Shown: piece by piece, positions 51,851 through 61,914 of the stretch
Position numbering within the stretch: position 1 is the stretch's first letter
Layout: each line of letters opens with the position of its first letter
Origin: Chloropicon primus
Lineage: Eukaryota; Chlorophyta; Chloropicophyceae; Chloropicales; Chloropicaceae
DNA length: 64,000 nt
Direction of reading: 5' to 3'
Assembly: GCA_023205875.1 (NCBI GenBank)
Contig: CP060760.1
Span: forward strand, 62,001-126,000
Made by a program: the position numbers and the translations under genes
Notes under the pieces: generated by a model
Told to the model about the DNA's origin: nothing
What the model saw: only the letters and a program-made list of their open reading frames with translations
Database searches by the model: none

Positions 51851-53869
51851 TTACAGGCTGCCAACAATACGTATCTTCTTGAAGTCGCCGGGGAGGCCAG
51901 CTGGCTCGAAATCAAAGACTTGGCTAAAAAAATCGTACTCTCCGTCAAGGCACCTCCTGATGTTCTCCTCTTTCCTGAAACCGTGCTGCTCTCCCTCGAA
52001 CATCTCCAAAGCTGCAGGAATCCCCTTCTCCACGCACACTTTCATCATCGATTCCGCTTGGTTGGGAGGTACAATCTTGTCTTCGGTGCCCTGAAACAGC
52101 ATGAGGGGAGCAGAGAGCTTGTCCAGGTTTTCGATCGGAGCGCGCTCTTTGTAAACGTCCTTCTTCTCGGGGTATGGACCCACCAGATAGTCAAGGTACC
52201 TTTTTTCGAACTTATGGGTATCGCCGGCGAGGGCCTCCAGCGATGCGACTCCATACAGAGAGCAGCCTGCACTGAAGACGTCAGTGAACGTCAAGCAAGC
52301 CAAAGTGGTATATCCGCCAGCACTTCCTCCATCAATGGCTAGTCGCTTTGGGTCCGCCATCCCCCGGGAGCTCAGGTAAGTCGCAGCAGCGGCAGCGTCT
52401 TCGACGTCGACTATGCCCCAGTTGCCCTTGAGCAGCTCCCTGTACTCCCGACCATAGCCGGTGCTCCCGCCGTAGTTCACGTCCGCAACAGCAAACCCAC
52501 GAGTTGTCCAGTACTGTATCATGGGGTTGAAGCTCGATGAGGTGGATGCTGTCGGACCGCCGTGCGTTTTTACAAGAAGCGGCGGTCCGACGTCCTCAGT
52601 GCCTTCGTAGTCTGGGTTTCGGGGCGAGTAGTAGTACATGTAACTGAAGCGATCGTCCCCGACGTTGTACTTGATGACTTTGGCCTGAGAGATATACTCG
52701 GGATCAAGTTCAAGGGAGCTTGATTTCCTCTTCGTGACCCACTCGCCGGCTTTGTCTTGCACCGCGATCTCCGAGGGCTTCACCGCGCTCCTCCCCAACG
52801 CCCCAAGCCTTCCGTCCCCCCTCACGTCAAACGCACCAAACGTTTCGTAGGGAATCGGGATCTCCTCCAGCTCCCCCGTGGACACCGTGAGGTACGCTAA
52901 GGTGTTCCCCGTGGCCGAGGCGTCCGAGTAAGAGCAGATGATTTTATCGTCCGTCAGGACATGGTAGCTCGAGACCCCAAGGATCCACGGAGGGCCTCCG
53001 AATTCGCAGCCGGGTCTTGGGCATATGTTCTTGCTCTCCCCATCGGCGCACCATTGGAACAAGTTCCACCAGCCGCTTCCCTCGTCTGAGACGTAAATCA
53101 ATCTGCCATCCGGCGTCCAACTCGGTTGCTGCGGCGCCTCTTCCTTCTCCGGCCCTCCAGCGACGAGAGTTGGTTCGCCCGCTGGGAGCCCGTCGGGCCC
53201 CAAGTCCACGACCATGACGGACGTGATGTCCCAAGGCATCGACGGATGGTCCCATTGAACGAAAGCCAGCTTGGTTCCATCGCTGTTCAGGGAAGGACTG
53301 GAATAGAAGTCAGCGCCCGAGACGAGTTTCAGGGGCTCTGAGCAGCTGCCGTCCAGCTCCACGGCGGCAAGGAAGTTCTGCGGCTCTTTTTGGCTACCGC
53401 GGTGATCTTCGACAACGCACAGTACTCTGTTCCTTCCAAGGTCCGGGCAAAAATCAGCGAAGCGAAGCGCGGACCCTTCCACGCCTGGCGTCAGAGGCTC
53501 CGGAGCGGACTCCTCGGCGTCCAGGGACTGCTTGTAGAGCCTCTGCGTCTTGAAGTCCGTGAAGAGCGCGAGGTTCGCATCGGGCAAAATCTTCCACGCC
53601 CCTCCTCCGTATTCGTGCACCCTGGTCCTCACGTTCACGTCCTTTGGAGTGACATCCACCGGTGGTCCTTCCCCGTCCTCACGCACGAGGACGTTCCTTC
53701 CTCCCTCCGCTGGCCGTCCCTCGACCCAATACGTCTCCTCTCCCCTCCCGAAAGCCATCCCCCCGAGGCGCAGCGCGCCTTTCGTGGCCACCTCCGACGT
53801 CACCGGACTCTTCCAGCTCCCGTAAGGCGCCTTGGTCCTCATCGTCGCCACGCGCCTCATCACCTTCAT
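51851..53869 (-). CDS. S9-family prolyl oligopeptidase / acylaminoacyl-peptidase-like enzyme
   Basis: The 672-aa intronless product has an N-terminal beta-propeller (VRTRVHEYGGGAWKI, FYSSPSLNSDGTKLAFVQWD, PSWTPDGRLIYVSDE, AFDVRGDGRLGALGR) and a C-terminal alpha/beta hydrolase domain. The catalytic triad is visible: DGGSAGGYTTL (Ser), FQGTEDKIVPPNQ (Asp) and EGEQHGFRKEEN (His). The oxyanion region reads LLVKTHGGPTAS and the strand FAVADVNYGGSTGYGREY. Plant and bacterial homologues are cytosolic or plastid serine peptidases acting on short or acylated peptides. The start is one of the Met residues at 53869, 53860 or 53842; the frame continues to 54271 without conserved sequence. A weak promoter element copy (53914-53943, minus) lies just upstream. 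Confidence 0.93.
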   Translation of the reverse strand: MKVMRRVATMRTKAPYGSWKSPVTSEVATKGALRLGGMAFGRGEETYWVEGRPAEGGRNVLVREDGEGPPVDVTPKDVNVRTRVHEYGGGAWKILPDANLALFTDFKTQRLYKQSLDAEESAPEPLTPGVEGSALRFADFCPDLGRNRVLCVVEDHRGSQKEPQNFLAAVELDGSCSEPLKLVSGADFYSSPSLNSDGTKLAFVQWDHPSMPWDITSVMVVDLGPDGLPAGEPTLVAGGPEKEEAPQQPSWTPDGRLIYVSDEGSGWWNLFQWCADGESKNICPRPGCEFGGPPWILGVSSYHVLTDDKIICSYSDASATGNTLAYLTVSTGELEEIPIPYETFGAFDVRGDGRLGALGRSAVKPSEIAVQDKAGEWVTKRKSSSLELDPEYISQAKVIKYNVGDDRFSYMYYYSPRNPDYEGTEDVGPPLLVKTHGGPTASTSSSFNPMIQYWTTRGFAVADVNYGGSTGYGREYRELLKGNWGIVDVEDAAAAATYLSSRGMADPKRLAIDGGSAGGYTTLACLTFTDVFSAGCSLYGVASLEALAGDTHKFEKRYLDYLVGPYPEKKDVYKERAPIENLDKLSAPLMLFQGTEDKIVPPNQAESMMKVCVEKGIPAALEMFEGEQHGFRKEENIRRCLDGEYDFFSQVFDFEPAGLPGDFKKIRIVGSL

Positions 53870-54098
53870 CACCACCTTCTCTTGTACCTCGTCAAATCCC
53901 CAAAACGAAGCCGTTTCGCTCGACCAGCCACTCCAACGAAAGATCAAGACGCGAAGCTTGCGCCTGTTTCCTCCCCTTCCCCTCCTCCCGACCTCCTCGT
54001 CCCCTGCGATCGATCGATCGCTCCGCTTCCCTCTTCCCTCTTCGCTTGCGATCGATCGCGATCGATCGAGAGGCAGCAGAGCAGAGGGCGAAGTGATC

Positions 54099-56341
54099 AT
54101 GGCGATCGCGATCGCGGCGATAGTCGCTCTTGCGGTGATCGCGTCGTCTCTGGCGGTGGGCGAAGGAGGAAGGGGGAGGTTCTCCTCTTTAGCATCTCCC
54201 GACGTCGAGATCGTGTCCTCCAAAGAAGCGCTGAGCCTCAGGGAGGAAGTGAGAGAAGCTTTCGTGTACACGTACGACGCTTACATGCGAAATGCTTTCC
54301 CAAAGGACGAGCTCCTTCCCTTGAGCTGCAAGGTAGGTCCACGGCCACGCCCTTCACCTCATCACGGCGTATACACCTCCCTCCCCTCTCCCTCTCTGTT
54401 CGCTCGACTGACGCTTTGCTTTCTTCGTGGCCATGGTAATGGTGTGAATAGGGAGTGGATACTTTGGGATCGTATGCGTTGACGCTCGTGGACTCGGTTG
54501 ACACGCTCGCGGTGATGGGGAACTGGACTGAGTTTGCCAAGGCGACGCGTTGGATCGAGGAGAACTTGAAGCTTTCTGAATCCCAGGAGACGGTCTCGTT
54601 GTTTGAGACGAACATCAGGGTGCTGGGAGGGCTCCTGTCTGCTCACCTGCTCAAGGAGGGGTTCAAGGACCACGCGGAGGAGATCTGCGGCCGGGCTCGT
54701 CGGCAGGATGCCAAGGGCGACCTGGTGAAGCAGTGTGAGTCTGGCGAGATGCAGAGGTACGACGGGGAATTGCTTGCGGAGGCGCTGGCTCTGGGGGAGA
54801 AGCTCGCGCTCGCGTTCGAGGACCCGAAGAGGCAGAGCAACAGCACGAGGACGGGAATACCGTACGGCTCCGTGAACTTGGCGACGGGGGTGCTGCTGAA
54901 CGAGACGGAAATCGCGAGCACGGCCGGGGGTGGAACGCTTGCGGTGGAGTTTGGGGTGTTGTCCCGCCTCACGGGCGATCCCAAGTTCGAGGACCTCGCC
55001 CGGTCCTCCATGACTGCGATCTGGGAAAGGAGGTCCAAGCTGACCGGCTTGGTGGGCGCACACATCAACATTACTTCTGGGATTTGGACGCACTTGGATT
55101 CGGGCGTGGGGGCCAGCATCGACAGCTACTACGAGTACTTGCACAAAGCGAACGTGCTTCTGGGCTTGGACGATTTCGGGGACATGTTTCGCCAGGCCTA
55201 CCACTCGGTGGAGGACAACGTCAGGGTCGGTCCCTGGTACGTGGAGGTGAACATGGAGAACGGGGTCCTGGTCTGGCCCATCTTCAACGCCTTGCAGGCC
55301 TTCTGGCCGGGCTTGCAGACTCTGATGGCATCGTGCTCGAGCGACCACCAGCTGTTCCAGAGCGGGTCGATGAAGTCAAAGTCGGAATTCTCTCAGATGC
55401 TGAACTACCAGAGCATCGCCCGGCAACTCGGGGTCCTGGCGAGGAAGAGGACCGAGGTCCCGGAGGGCCACCTGGTTCACGAGTCCTACGGGTGCGAGAA
55501 TCGATCGGACGTGGAGAGCCACGACCTTTACAAGGCGATCCAGACTCACGGAGCGATGTTTGCCGTCTGGAAGAGGCACGGGGCCACGCCGGAGGGGTAT
55601 TCTCTCTCCACTGTGCGGCCGCAAGTGGGACAGTTGGCCTACGCCCTGCGTCCCGAGCTCATCGAGTCCACCTACTACTTGTACCTCGCCACGAGGGATC
55701 CGTCTTACCTCTCCGTGGGCCGGGACATGCTCGCGGCGATCCAGACGAGGTGCAGGGCGGACAAGCCGGGGTGCGGCTACGCTTCCCTCGCCAGCGTGGA
55801 CAAGGGCAGGAAGAGGGACCACATGGAATCGTTCTTCTTGGCCGAGACCCTCAAGTACCTTTACCTCCTGTTCGACGCGGGGGCGAGGGACATCGGGGAG
55901 CCCCACAGGGTGGTGAGCGATCTGCCCTACGAGTACGTCTTCAGCACCGAGGGCCACCTCTTTCCTCTCACGAAGAGACTGTCGGACTTTGGGAAGCCTC
56001 CTGCCGGAAACACGGAGGACGTCATCGAGGGCTACTGCAGGCCGCTTCACCCCATATGGAACACCCCCAGGTACAAGCGGCACTTCTTGCCCGATGCTGC
56101 CACCGCAGAGGATGGCAGCCTCGCTGACCCCGGGAAGGGGGAGGGGGGCGGCCAAGGCGCGGAGTCCCAGAACTCCGCCATGGGCGTCATCGACATCCAA
56201 GCCTTTTTGATAAAATCCTTGATGAAACTCCAGAGCTTCTTCCACCTGGGCGGGGAAGCGGAAGGAGGAGACATCGCCGTCGAGGAGAGCGAGTGTCCGT
56301 TGGAGGACATCGCGAACGTGTTGGATGCCCCCGCGGCCTGA
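54099..56341 (+). CDS. GH47 alpha-mannosidase-like (EDEM family), two exons
   Basis: Exons 54099-54332 and 54452-56341 join across a 119-bp intron (AAG|GTAGGT, AATAG|G) to 707 aa. A signal peptide or anchor leads (MAIAIAAIVALAVIASSLAV). The join gives [38 protein letters not shown], the GH47 entry motif. Later conserved parts are FETNIRVLGGLLSAHLL, VEFGVLSRLTGDPKFEDLA, GVGASIDSYYEYLHKA, LRPELIESTYYLYLATRD and MESFFLAETLKYLYLLFD. EDEM proteins trim mannose from misfolded glycoproteins in the ER for degradation; the long C-terminal tail and the lack of HDEL fit this group better than class I Golgi mannosidases. It is divergent from the S9 peptidase, with about 230 bp between starts. Confidence 0.93.
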
Positions 56342-56660
56342 GAGCCTCTTGTTGTACCATACCCAGAGCATACCCAACCCAACCCAACCCATTCATTATT
56401 GCTGTTGTTGTTGTTGTTGTTGTACCACTAACTAATAAACTCCTCTCTATATATATACATAATCACACACACGCAACACCTTCAATCAGATAGGATACCT
56501 TTCTCGTCGATGGACCGGCCGATCCTCCATTGCCACAGGCTTCATCCTCCTCCACCACAGGCTCCTCTCACTTGATCCATTCGCTCCTCGGCTGGCGAGC
56601 GCGAGAGCAAGAAGGTGAGGCGGCGTCATTGTGTCCGGAGGAGAGAGAAGGGGGGAGAGG
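56342..56660. other. Spacer between the EDEM and BCAT genes
   Basis: It has an AACCC run (56370-56392), a GTT run (56401-56422) and an AATAAA-like AACTAATAAAC stretch before ATATAT sequence, consistent with the EDEM 3' end. The right part is the BCAT leader. No gene seen. Confidence 0.5.
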
Positions 56661-57884
56661 ATGAAGCAGGGTGGCAGGGCAGGGCATCGGCAAGGCACTC
56701 GTGTCTCAGTCTTGCGGAACGCAACGAGGAGAAACCAAAAAACGAGGAAGGAAGATGTCTTGAGGAAGGCACCCAGGCATGCCGGGAGGTCTGGAGGAGG
56801 AGGGTTGGGGGTTAGTGGAAGGCTCGCGGCGGTGGACGGGCTTCGCCACGCTTCGCCGACGGATGCGGTGGACTGGGAGGACCTCGGATTCAGCTGCGAG
56901 CACGTGGCCAAGACGCAGATGTTCGTCGCGACGGCGACGCTCTCTCAGGACGGGAGTGGGCAGTGGGAGTGGGCGGAGGAAGGCATCGGACCTTATCGCT
57001 GTCTCGAGTTGGACCCGAGCGCCCAGGTGCTGAACTACGGCCAGAGCATCTTCGAGGGGATGAAGGCTCAGAGGACGACGGACGGAAACCTCGTCCTGTT
57101 CCGCCCGGAGGAGAACGCTTCGCGTATGCGAGACGGCGCTGCTCGCATGTCGATGGCCCCGCCTCCGAAGGACCTGTTCCTTCGGGCGGTGAAAGCGACC
57201 GTGGCCGCGAATGCGGAGTTCGTGCCGCCCAATGGCAAGGGGTCCCTCTACCTCCGGCCTATCCTTCTGGGCACTGGTGCGATTCTGGGCCTCGGGCCGG
57301 CGCCCAGCTACACGTTTCTCGTGTACTGCTCCCCCGTGGGCGCCTACTTCAAGGGCGGGCAACTGACCCCTATTCGTCTCAAGGTGGAGGAGGAGGAGCA
57401 CAGGGCGGCGCCCGGAGGGACGGGCAACACCAAGTGCGCGGGAAACTACTCGCCAGTCCTCAATGTCCAGCTGCAGGCCAAGGCGCAGGGGTTCAACGAC
57501 GTCCTTTACTTGGACGCCGTGGAGAACAAGTACGTCGAGGAGGTGAGCTCCTGCAACATCTTCGCCGTGTTTGGGAACAAGATTGTCACGCCTTCGCTCG
57601 GCACGATCTTGCCCGGCGTCACGAGGAGGAGCATCATCGACCTGGCGAGGAGCAAGGGGTTCGAGGTGGAAGAGGCGCCCCTGTCCATAGAAGAGGTCTT
57701 GAAGGCGGACGAGGTGTTCACCACGGGAACCGCGGTCGTCCTCTCCCCCGTGGGTTACATAGAGCACGGCGCCGAGAAGAGGGAGTACGGTGGGTACGAC
57801 GTCGCCCTGGCGCTCTACGATTCCCTCACGGGGATCCAGCAACAGACGTTGGAGGACCCGTTCGACTGGGTCGTGCAAGTGTGA
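56661..57884 (+). CDS. Branched-chain amino-acid aminotransferase, plastid-type
   Basis: The 407-aa single-exon product has an Arg-, Asn- and Thr-rich presequence of about 60 residues (MKQGGRAGHRQGTRVSVLRN). Fold-IV aminotransferase motifs follow: AQVLNYGQSIFEGMKAQR, LFRPEENASRMRDGAARM, YLRPILLGTGAILGLGPAP, NTKCAGNYSPVLNVQLQA with the PLP Lys in NTKCAGNY, DVLYLDAVENKYVEEVSSCN (conserved Glu), and FTTGTAVVLSPVGYI. BCATs catalyse the last step of Leu, Ile and Val synthesis in plastids, or the first step of breakdown in mitochondria. The presequence does not decide between them, but plastid is more usual in algae. An upstream GTG start is possible and unlikely. Confidence 0.94.
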   Translation: MKQGGRAGHRQGTRVSVLRNATRRNQKTRKEDVLRKAPRHAGRSGGGGLGVSGRLAAVDGLRHASPTDAVDWEDLGFSCEHVAKTQMFVATATLSQDGSGQWEWAEEGIGPYRCLELDPSAQVLNYGQSIFEGMKAQRTTDGNLVLFRPEENASRMRDGAARMSMAPPPKDLFLRAVKATVAANAEFVPPNGKGSLYLRPILLGTGAILGLGPAPSYTFLVYCSPVGAYFKGGQLTPIRLKVEEEEHRAAPGGTGNTKCAGNYSPVLNVQLQAKAQGFNDVLYLDAVENKYVEEVSSCNIFAVFGNKIVTPSLGTILPGVTRRSIIDLARSKGFEVEEAPLSIEEVLKADEVFTTGTAVVLSPVGYIEHGAEKREYGGYDVALALYDSLTGIQQQTLEDPFDWVVQV

Positions 57885-58556
57885 TGATTGGTGATTTGGT
57901 GATTGATGATTGGTGATGACGAGTCAGCGTTGTCGCAAGTGTGCGTGTAACACGAAAAATCAAATCGAAATCCTCTTTCCTGCTGCCCATCAGAGTGGCG
58001 AGACTCCCAAGAGCGGTGTCCTCTCTCTATCTCTCTCTCTCGCTCGCTCGCGCTCCCCCCAACCTTTGGACTTCGCACCTCTCGCCCATTCCATTCTCTT
58101 GGAAGCCAAAGCCAAAGCCAAAGCATGTTGTGGTATCGGATGAGATGACTAGAAGCCTTCCTTGCATTGGTTCCCTTCTCCTTGCCATCGCATTGACATG
58201 GGTCCCTTCCTCCTCGACCCCCCTTCCTCCTCGACCCCCCTTCCTCTCTCAATCCGGATAAGGTTGTGTCTCGTGTAGAAAACCTTTTTTTTTTGCGGCG
58301 CACGAGGGCAGAGCGGTGGGGACGAAACCCAGGAGGTAAGTTCCGCCAAAGATGGACGCGGAGGGAGACGGAACGAGGAAATCCGGCGGCATTCGATAGA
58401 CGCATCGTGTCTTTGTCTTTCCAACGAACCCTCTCATGAAAGAAATGCTTTGGTGTGGAAGATTTTGTGGCTCCCTGAATGACTGACTCGTCTGCATCAT
58501 GGTATTGATATGAATGATATGATATGATATGTTATTGTTTGCATGGGCAGAGAGAG
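57885..58556. other. Spacer between BCAT and TOC159, with a possible leader intron
   Basis: The left end has GATTGGTGATTG-like short repeats and a CT tract (58020-58050). A GTAAGT donor after CCCAGGAG (58336) and an acceptor GCATGGGCAG (58550) could mark a 215-bp intron in the TOC159 leader. A GATAT run lies at about 58506-58531. No coding exon recognised. Confidence 0.45.
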
Positions 58557-61500
58557 ATGGAGTCGTGGAGGGACTCGCTGTCGAAGTACATGGAGAGCTG
58601 GACGTCGCCGACGAAGGATGAGGAAGGCGTGAGGAGGTTCGAAGGGGCGGACGTGACCCAGTCGGACGAGGAGGCTCAGCTTTCCTATCCTGGAACAGAC
58701 GACGAGGAGTACGACGACGCGAGCAACAGCGGGGCGAATGAGAGGTGGGAGGATGCGTCGGAGGACGACGAGGAGTTCAACCCGGCGGAGGCTGCAGCGG
58801 AGGCGCTGCGGGATGCGCTGAAGACGGTGGCGGACGCGGAGAAGACTGTCGAGGGAGTGGACCCAGAGAAGAAGCAGGCGTATGGTATGCCCTCCTTCAG
58901 GGACATACTCCTCGGGCGCAAGTCCCAGGAGAAGGAGGAGGAGGAGGACGACGAGGAGTGGGAGACGGACGACGACGAGGCGAGCCCAGACTTCCCGGAG
59001 CTGGGCTCCAAAACCCCAAAGCCAGCGCCGAAGAAGGCCTCGGCTTTCTCGTGGGGCTCCTCGGCCGCGAGCTCGGAGAGGCCCAAGGAGGAGGAGGCGG
59101 CGAAGCCATCGCCAGCGGAGGCCAAGGCGGGGGAGACCTCGACGAAGTCCTCGTCGTCTTTCTTCAAGCCGTCCCTCCCGGACAGGGCGCCCAAGACGGG
59201 ACCCTCGCTGCCGCCCAAGAGGCAGAAGACGGGCGAGGCTCCCACAGCCACCAAGACCGAGGCTGCGGAGGAGCAGGCGTCCTCCTCGGCCGTCAAGAAG
59301 CCATCCTTGCCGCCAAGACCGACCCTCCCCGCCAGGAAGAGCGTGGAGAAGGAGACAAAGCCCGAGCCGGCCCAAGGTGGAAAGGCGGAGGAGGAAGCAA
59401 AGGCGAGCGCCAACGAGGCGGCCAAGGGGCCAACGACCACGGCGTACAGCGGTCAAGGGGCTGCGGCCCCCAACCCCCAGCAGCCCCCCTCTGGCAGGGC
59501 GGCCGCCATGCAGGCGATGATCAAGGCTCAGCAGGAGGCCGCTGCGGCCGCTGCCGCTGCGGCGGCGGAGCCCCTCAGCCCGGAGAAACAGAAACTCGCG
59601 GACACCGTGATGGAGCACAGGGTCAAGCTCGTCAGAATAGCAAAGAGGCTTGGTGTTGGGGCCGACAACCACGTCATCAAGCAGGTGATCTTCAGGCTTG
59701 ACATGACGGAGCAAGTGAAGCTTCACGGGAGGTCCTCCCGCGTGGCCCTGAAGGAAACCTTCAAGGAGGCCGAGGAGAAGGCGGCCGCGATGGAGGAGAG
59801 TGGGGAAGACTTGGACTTGGAATGCACCGTTCTGATCATCGGCAAAAGCGGCGTTGGCAAGAGCACTCTGGTGAATAACTTGCTGGGCATTGACGACGAC
59901 GTGGTGGTGGAGAGACACTCTGGCAAGACGCAGGTGAGGGAGATTGAGGGGGAGGCGTTTGGGGTGAAGATGAGATTCATCGACGTTCCAGGCCTTCAGC
60001 CCTCCAGGAGCGAGAGCAAGAAGAACAGGAAGATCCTGCAAGCGGCGAAGAGGATCACCAAGAAGCACATGCCAGACATTGTTCTGTACTGCGACAGGCT
60101 CGATGTCCCGAGCTACGACTTTGCCGACATCCCTCTCGTCCGGGACATCAGCAACACCTTTGGCGCCTCGATCTGGTGGAACGCCTTGATCGTCTTCACG
60201 CACGGAGGCTCCAGAGCCCCAGAGGATTCCACCGGCCAGATCGCCAACTTTGAGTACTTTCAGAACCACAGGGGTTACATCGTGCAGCAAATGATAAGGC
60301 AGGCAGCCGGCGATGCGAGGATCCTGAACCCCGTCTCGGTGGTGGAGTGCCACCACGCCACGAAGAGGAATGAGAAGGGAGAGAAGCTCCTGCCGAGCGG
60401 GCAGGCCTGGAAGACCTACATCCTGCTCTTGTGCTACGCTTCCAAGGTTCTCCATGACGCGAACGTTGCGCTCAAGCTGGACAATGACATGAAGGACAAC
60501 AAGGCCGCGAAGAACGCCCAGTATGCCGCCTTCAGGAGGCAGCAGACGCCTTACCCGCTCTTCTTCAACAACCTGTTCCAGACGAGGAAGCCCAGGAGGT
60601 ATCAGAACATCGTGGACGAGGAAGAGGCCGCGGAGATCGAAGCGGAACAGGAGGAGATGGACGCCATGCCAGGGCAGGAGAAGGACTACCCTCTCAACCC
60701 CTTCAAGCAGCCTCTGGACCAAGGGGACTCGCGCATTGACATACCAGCCCCTGATCCAGCCTTGGCCCCCACTTTTGATTGCGATCCCTCCACGAATGCC
60801 CACAGGTACAGGTACCTGGAGAACTCGAACGGTTGGATCTGCCGTGCCATCGTGGAGCCGGATGGGCTCGAGCACGACGACGGCATCAACGGATTCACCG
60901 CGGAGAACTACTATGGCACCATGGCGGACCCGACCAGCAAGGACCCCAAGAAGAAGAACCCAACGCCCACGTACGTGATGAGCCAGATCAACATGCCGGA
61001 GAAGGACAAGCTTACTTTGGTGGCTGAGATCGAGAGCTCCAAGCTTCACAAGGGCAAGAACTCCGGGGCTCCCAAGTCGAAGGGAGGCCCCCCGGTGCCG
61101 GAGACGAGCAAGCCGCCGGTCACCACGGGAGGCATCGACGTGCAGTCTCTTGGCCGGGATATTATGTACGTGGCGAGGGCGGAGACCAGGGTGAAGCAGG
61201 GGGAGAAGATGAAGACCTGCGCGGGTGTCTCTGCGTTCAGGTCGAGCCTCAAGTTCCCTCACACAGGGCCCTTGGCCTTTGGTGCGAAAGTGGAGGAGAG
61301 GATCAAGCTGAACAAGAAGCTTCGGTTGAACATGACCGCGGGGGCGATTGGTGGAAAGGCAGCGGACGGGAAGACAAACCAGTACCTCAAGGGCGCAAAC
61401 GTGCAATTCATGATCAAGGGAAACAAGAAGAAGGGGGAGCCTACGAAGCTGCAAGTCATCGGTACTGCCATGCACTGGAAGAAGGACATTGCCCTGGGAG

Positions 61501-61685
61501 GTGATATTCAGGCCATCCAGATGGTCGGGCCAGACAGCGCCCTCACCGCGCGTGCCAACTTGAATTCGAGGGGAAGTGGCAGCGTGCAACTGAGGCTGAC
61601 GAGCACGGATACGATCAAGTACGGTCTGGTCGGACTGGTCCCTACCGTGACCGCCATCTGGGGCTTCTTAACTGGCAACATGTAA
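58557..61685 (+). CDS. TOC159-type chloroplast outer-envelope import receptor GTPase
   Basis: The 1042-aa single-exon product has the three-part TOC159 layout. An acidic A domain (residues 1-290, rich in DEE runs and PPK stretches) is followed by a Pro/Ala-rich linker. The G domain starts near residue 420: CTVLIIGKSGVGKSTLVNNL (P-loop, S-G-V-G-K-S), VREIEGEAFGVKMRFIDVPG (switch 2) and NALIVFTHGGSRAPEDSTGQ. The membrane-anchoring M domain follows to the end (YRYLENSNGWICRAIVEPDG, AVEERIKLNKKLRLNMTAG-like segment, C-terminal GLVGLVPTVTAIWGFLTG). TOC159 recognises transit peptides of nuclear-encoded preproteins with TOC34 at the TOC75 channel. It supports a green-lineage host. The start at MESWRDSLSK was chosen because upstream codons are repeat-derived. 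Confidence 0.94.
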   Translation: MESWRDSLSKYMESWTSPTKDEEGVRRFEGADVTQSDEEAQLSYPGTDDEEYDDASNSGANERWEDASEDDEEFNPAEAAAEALRDALKTVADAEKTVEGVDPEKKQAYGMPSFRDILLGRKSQEKEEEEDDEEWETDDDEASPDFPELGSKTPKPAPKKASAFSWGSSAASSERPKEEEAAKPSPAEAKAGETSTKSSSSFFKPSLPDRAPKTGPSLPPKRQKTGEAPTATKTEAAEEQASSSAVKKPSLPPRPTLPARKSVEKETKPEPAQGGKAEEEAKASANEAAKGPTTTAYSGQGAAAPNPQQPPSGRAAAMQAMIKAQQEAAAAAAAAAAEPLSPEKQKLADTVMEHRVKLVRIAKRLGVGADNHVIKQVIFRLDMTEQVKLHGRSSRVALKETFKEAEEKAAAMEESGEDLDLECTVLIIGKSGVGKSTLVNNLLGIDDDVVVERHSGKTQVREIEGEAFGVKMRFIDVPGLQPSRSESKKNRKILQAAKRITKKHMPDIVLYCDRLDVPSYDFADIPLVRDISNTFGASIWWNALIVFTHGGSRAPEDSTGQIANFEYFQNHRGYIVQQMIRQAAGDARILNPVSVVECHHATKRNEKGEKLLPSGQAWKTYILLLCYASKVLHDANVALKLDNDMKDNKAAKNAQYAAFRRQQTPYPLFFNNLFQTRKPRRYQNIVDEEEAAEIEAEQEEMDAMPGQEKDYPLNPFKQPLDQGDSRIDIPAPDPALAPTFDCDPSTNAHRYRYLENSNGWICRAIVEPDGLEHDDGINGFTAENYYGTMADPTSKDPKKKNPTPTYVMSQINMPEKDKLTLVAEIESSKLHKGKNSGAPKSKGGPPVPETSKPPVTTGGIDVQSLGRDIMYVARAETRVKQGEKMKTCAGVSAFRSSLKFPHTGPLAFGAKVEERIKLNKKLRLNMTAGAIGGKAADGKTNQYLKGANVQFMIKGNKKKGEPTKLQVIGTAMHWKKDIALGGDIQAIQMVGPDSALTARANLNSRGSGSVQLRLTSTDTIKYGLVGLVPTVTAIWGFLTGNM

Positions 61686-61914
61686 TTGAATCATACAACA
61701 AACTTCAAATCAAGTGCATCATCAATGTCCTCCTGGCAAACCAACACATCCCCTTCACCTCTTCTCCTCCCAACTCCCAACTTCTGTGGAAGCTCTCAAG
61801 GCCTCTCCGAGCAGCAGCAGCAGCAGCAGAAGGGAGATCCTGCTGCCAGCCATTCCGTTGCCCAAGTCCCTCACCACCACATCATCATCCATCCCCCTCC
61901 CTCCTCTCCTCCCC

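Noticed and set aside
58497-61589. 1030-codon minus-strand open frame
   Set aside because: Antisense to TOC159; Leu/Arg/Gly-rich with no recognisable domain, explained by codon bias.
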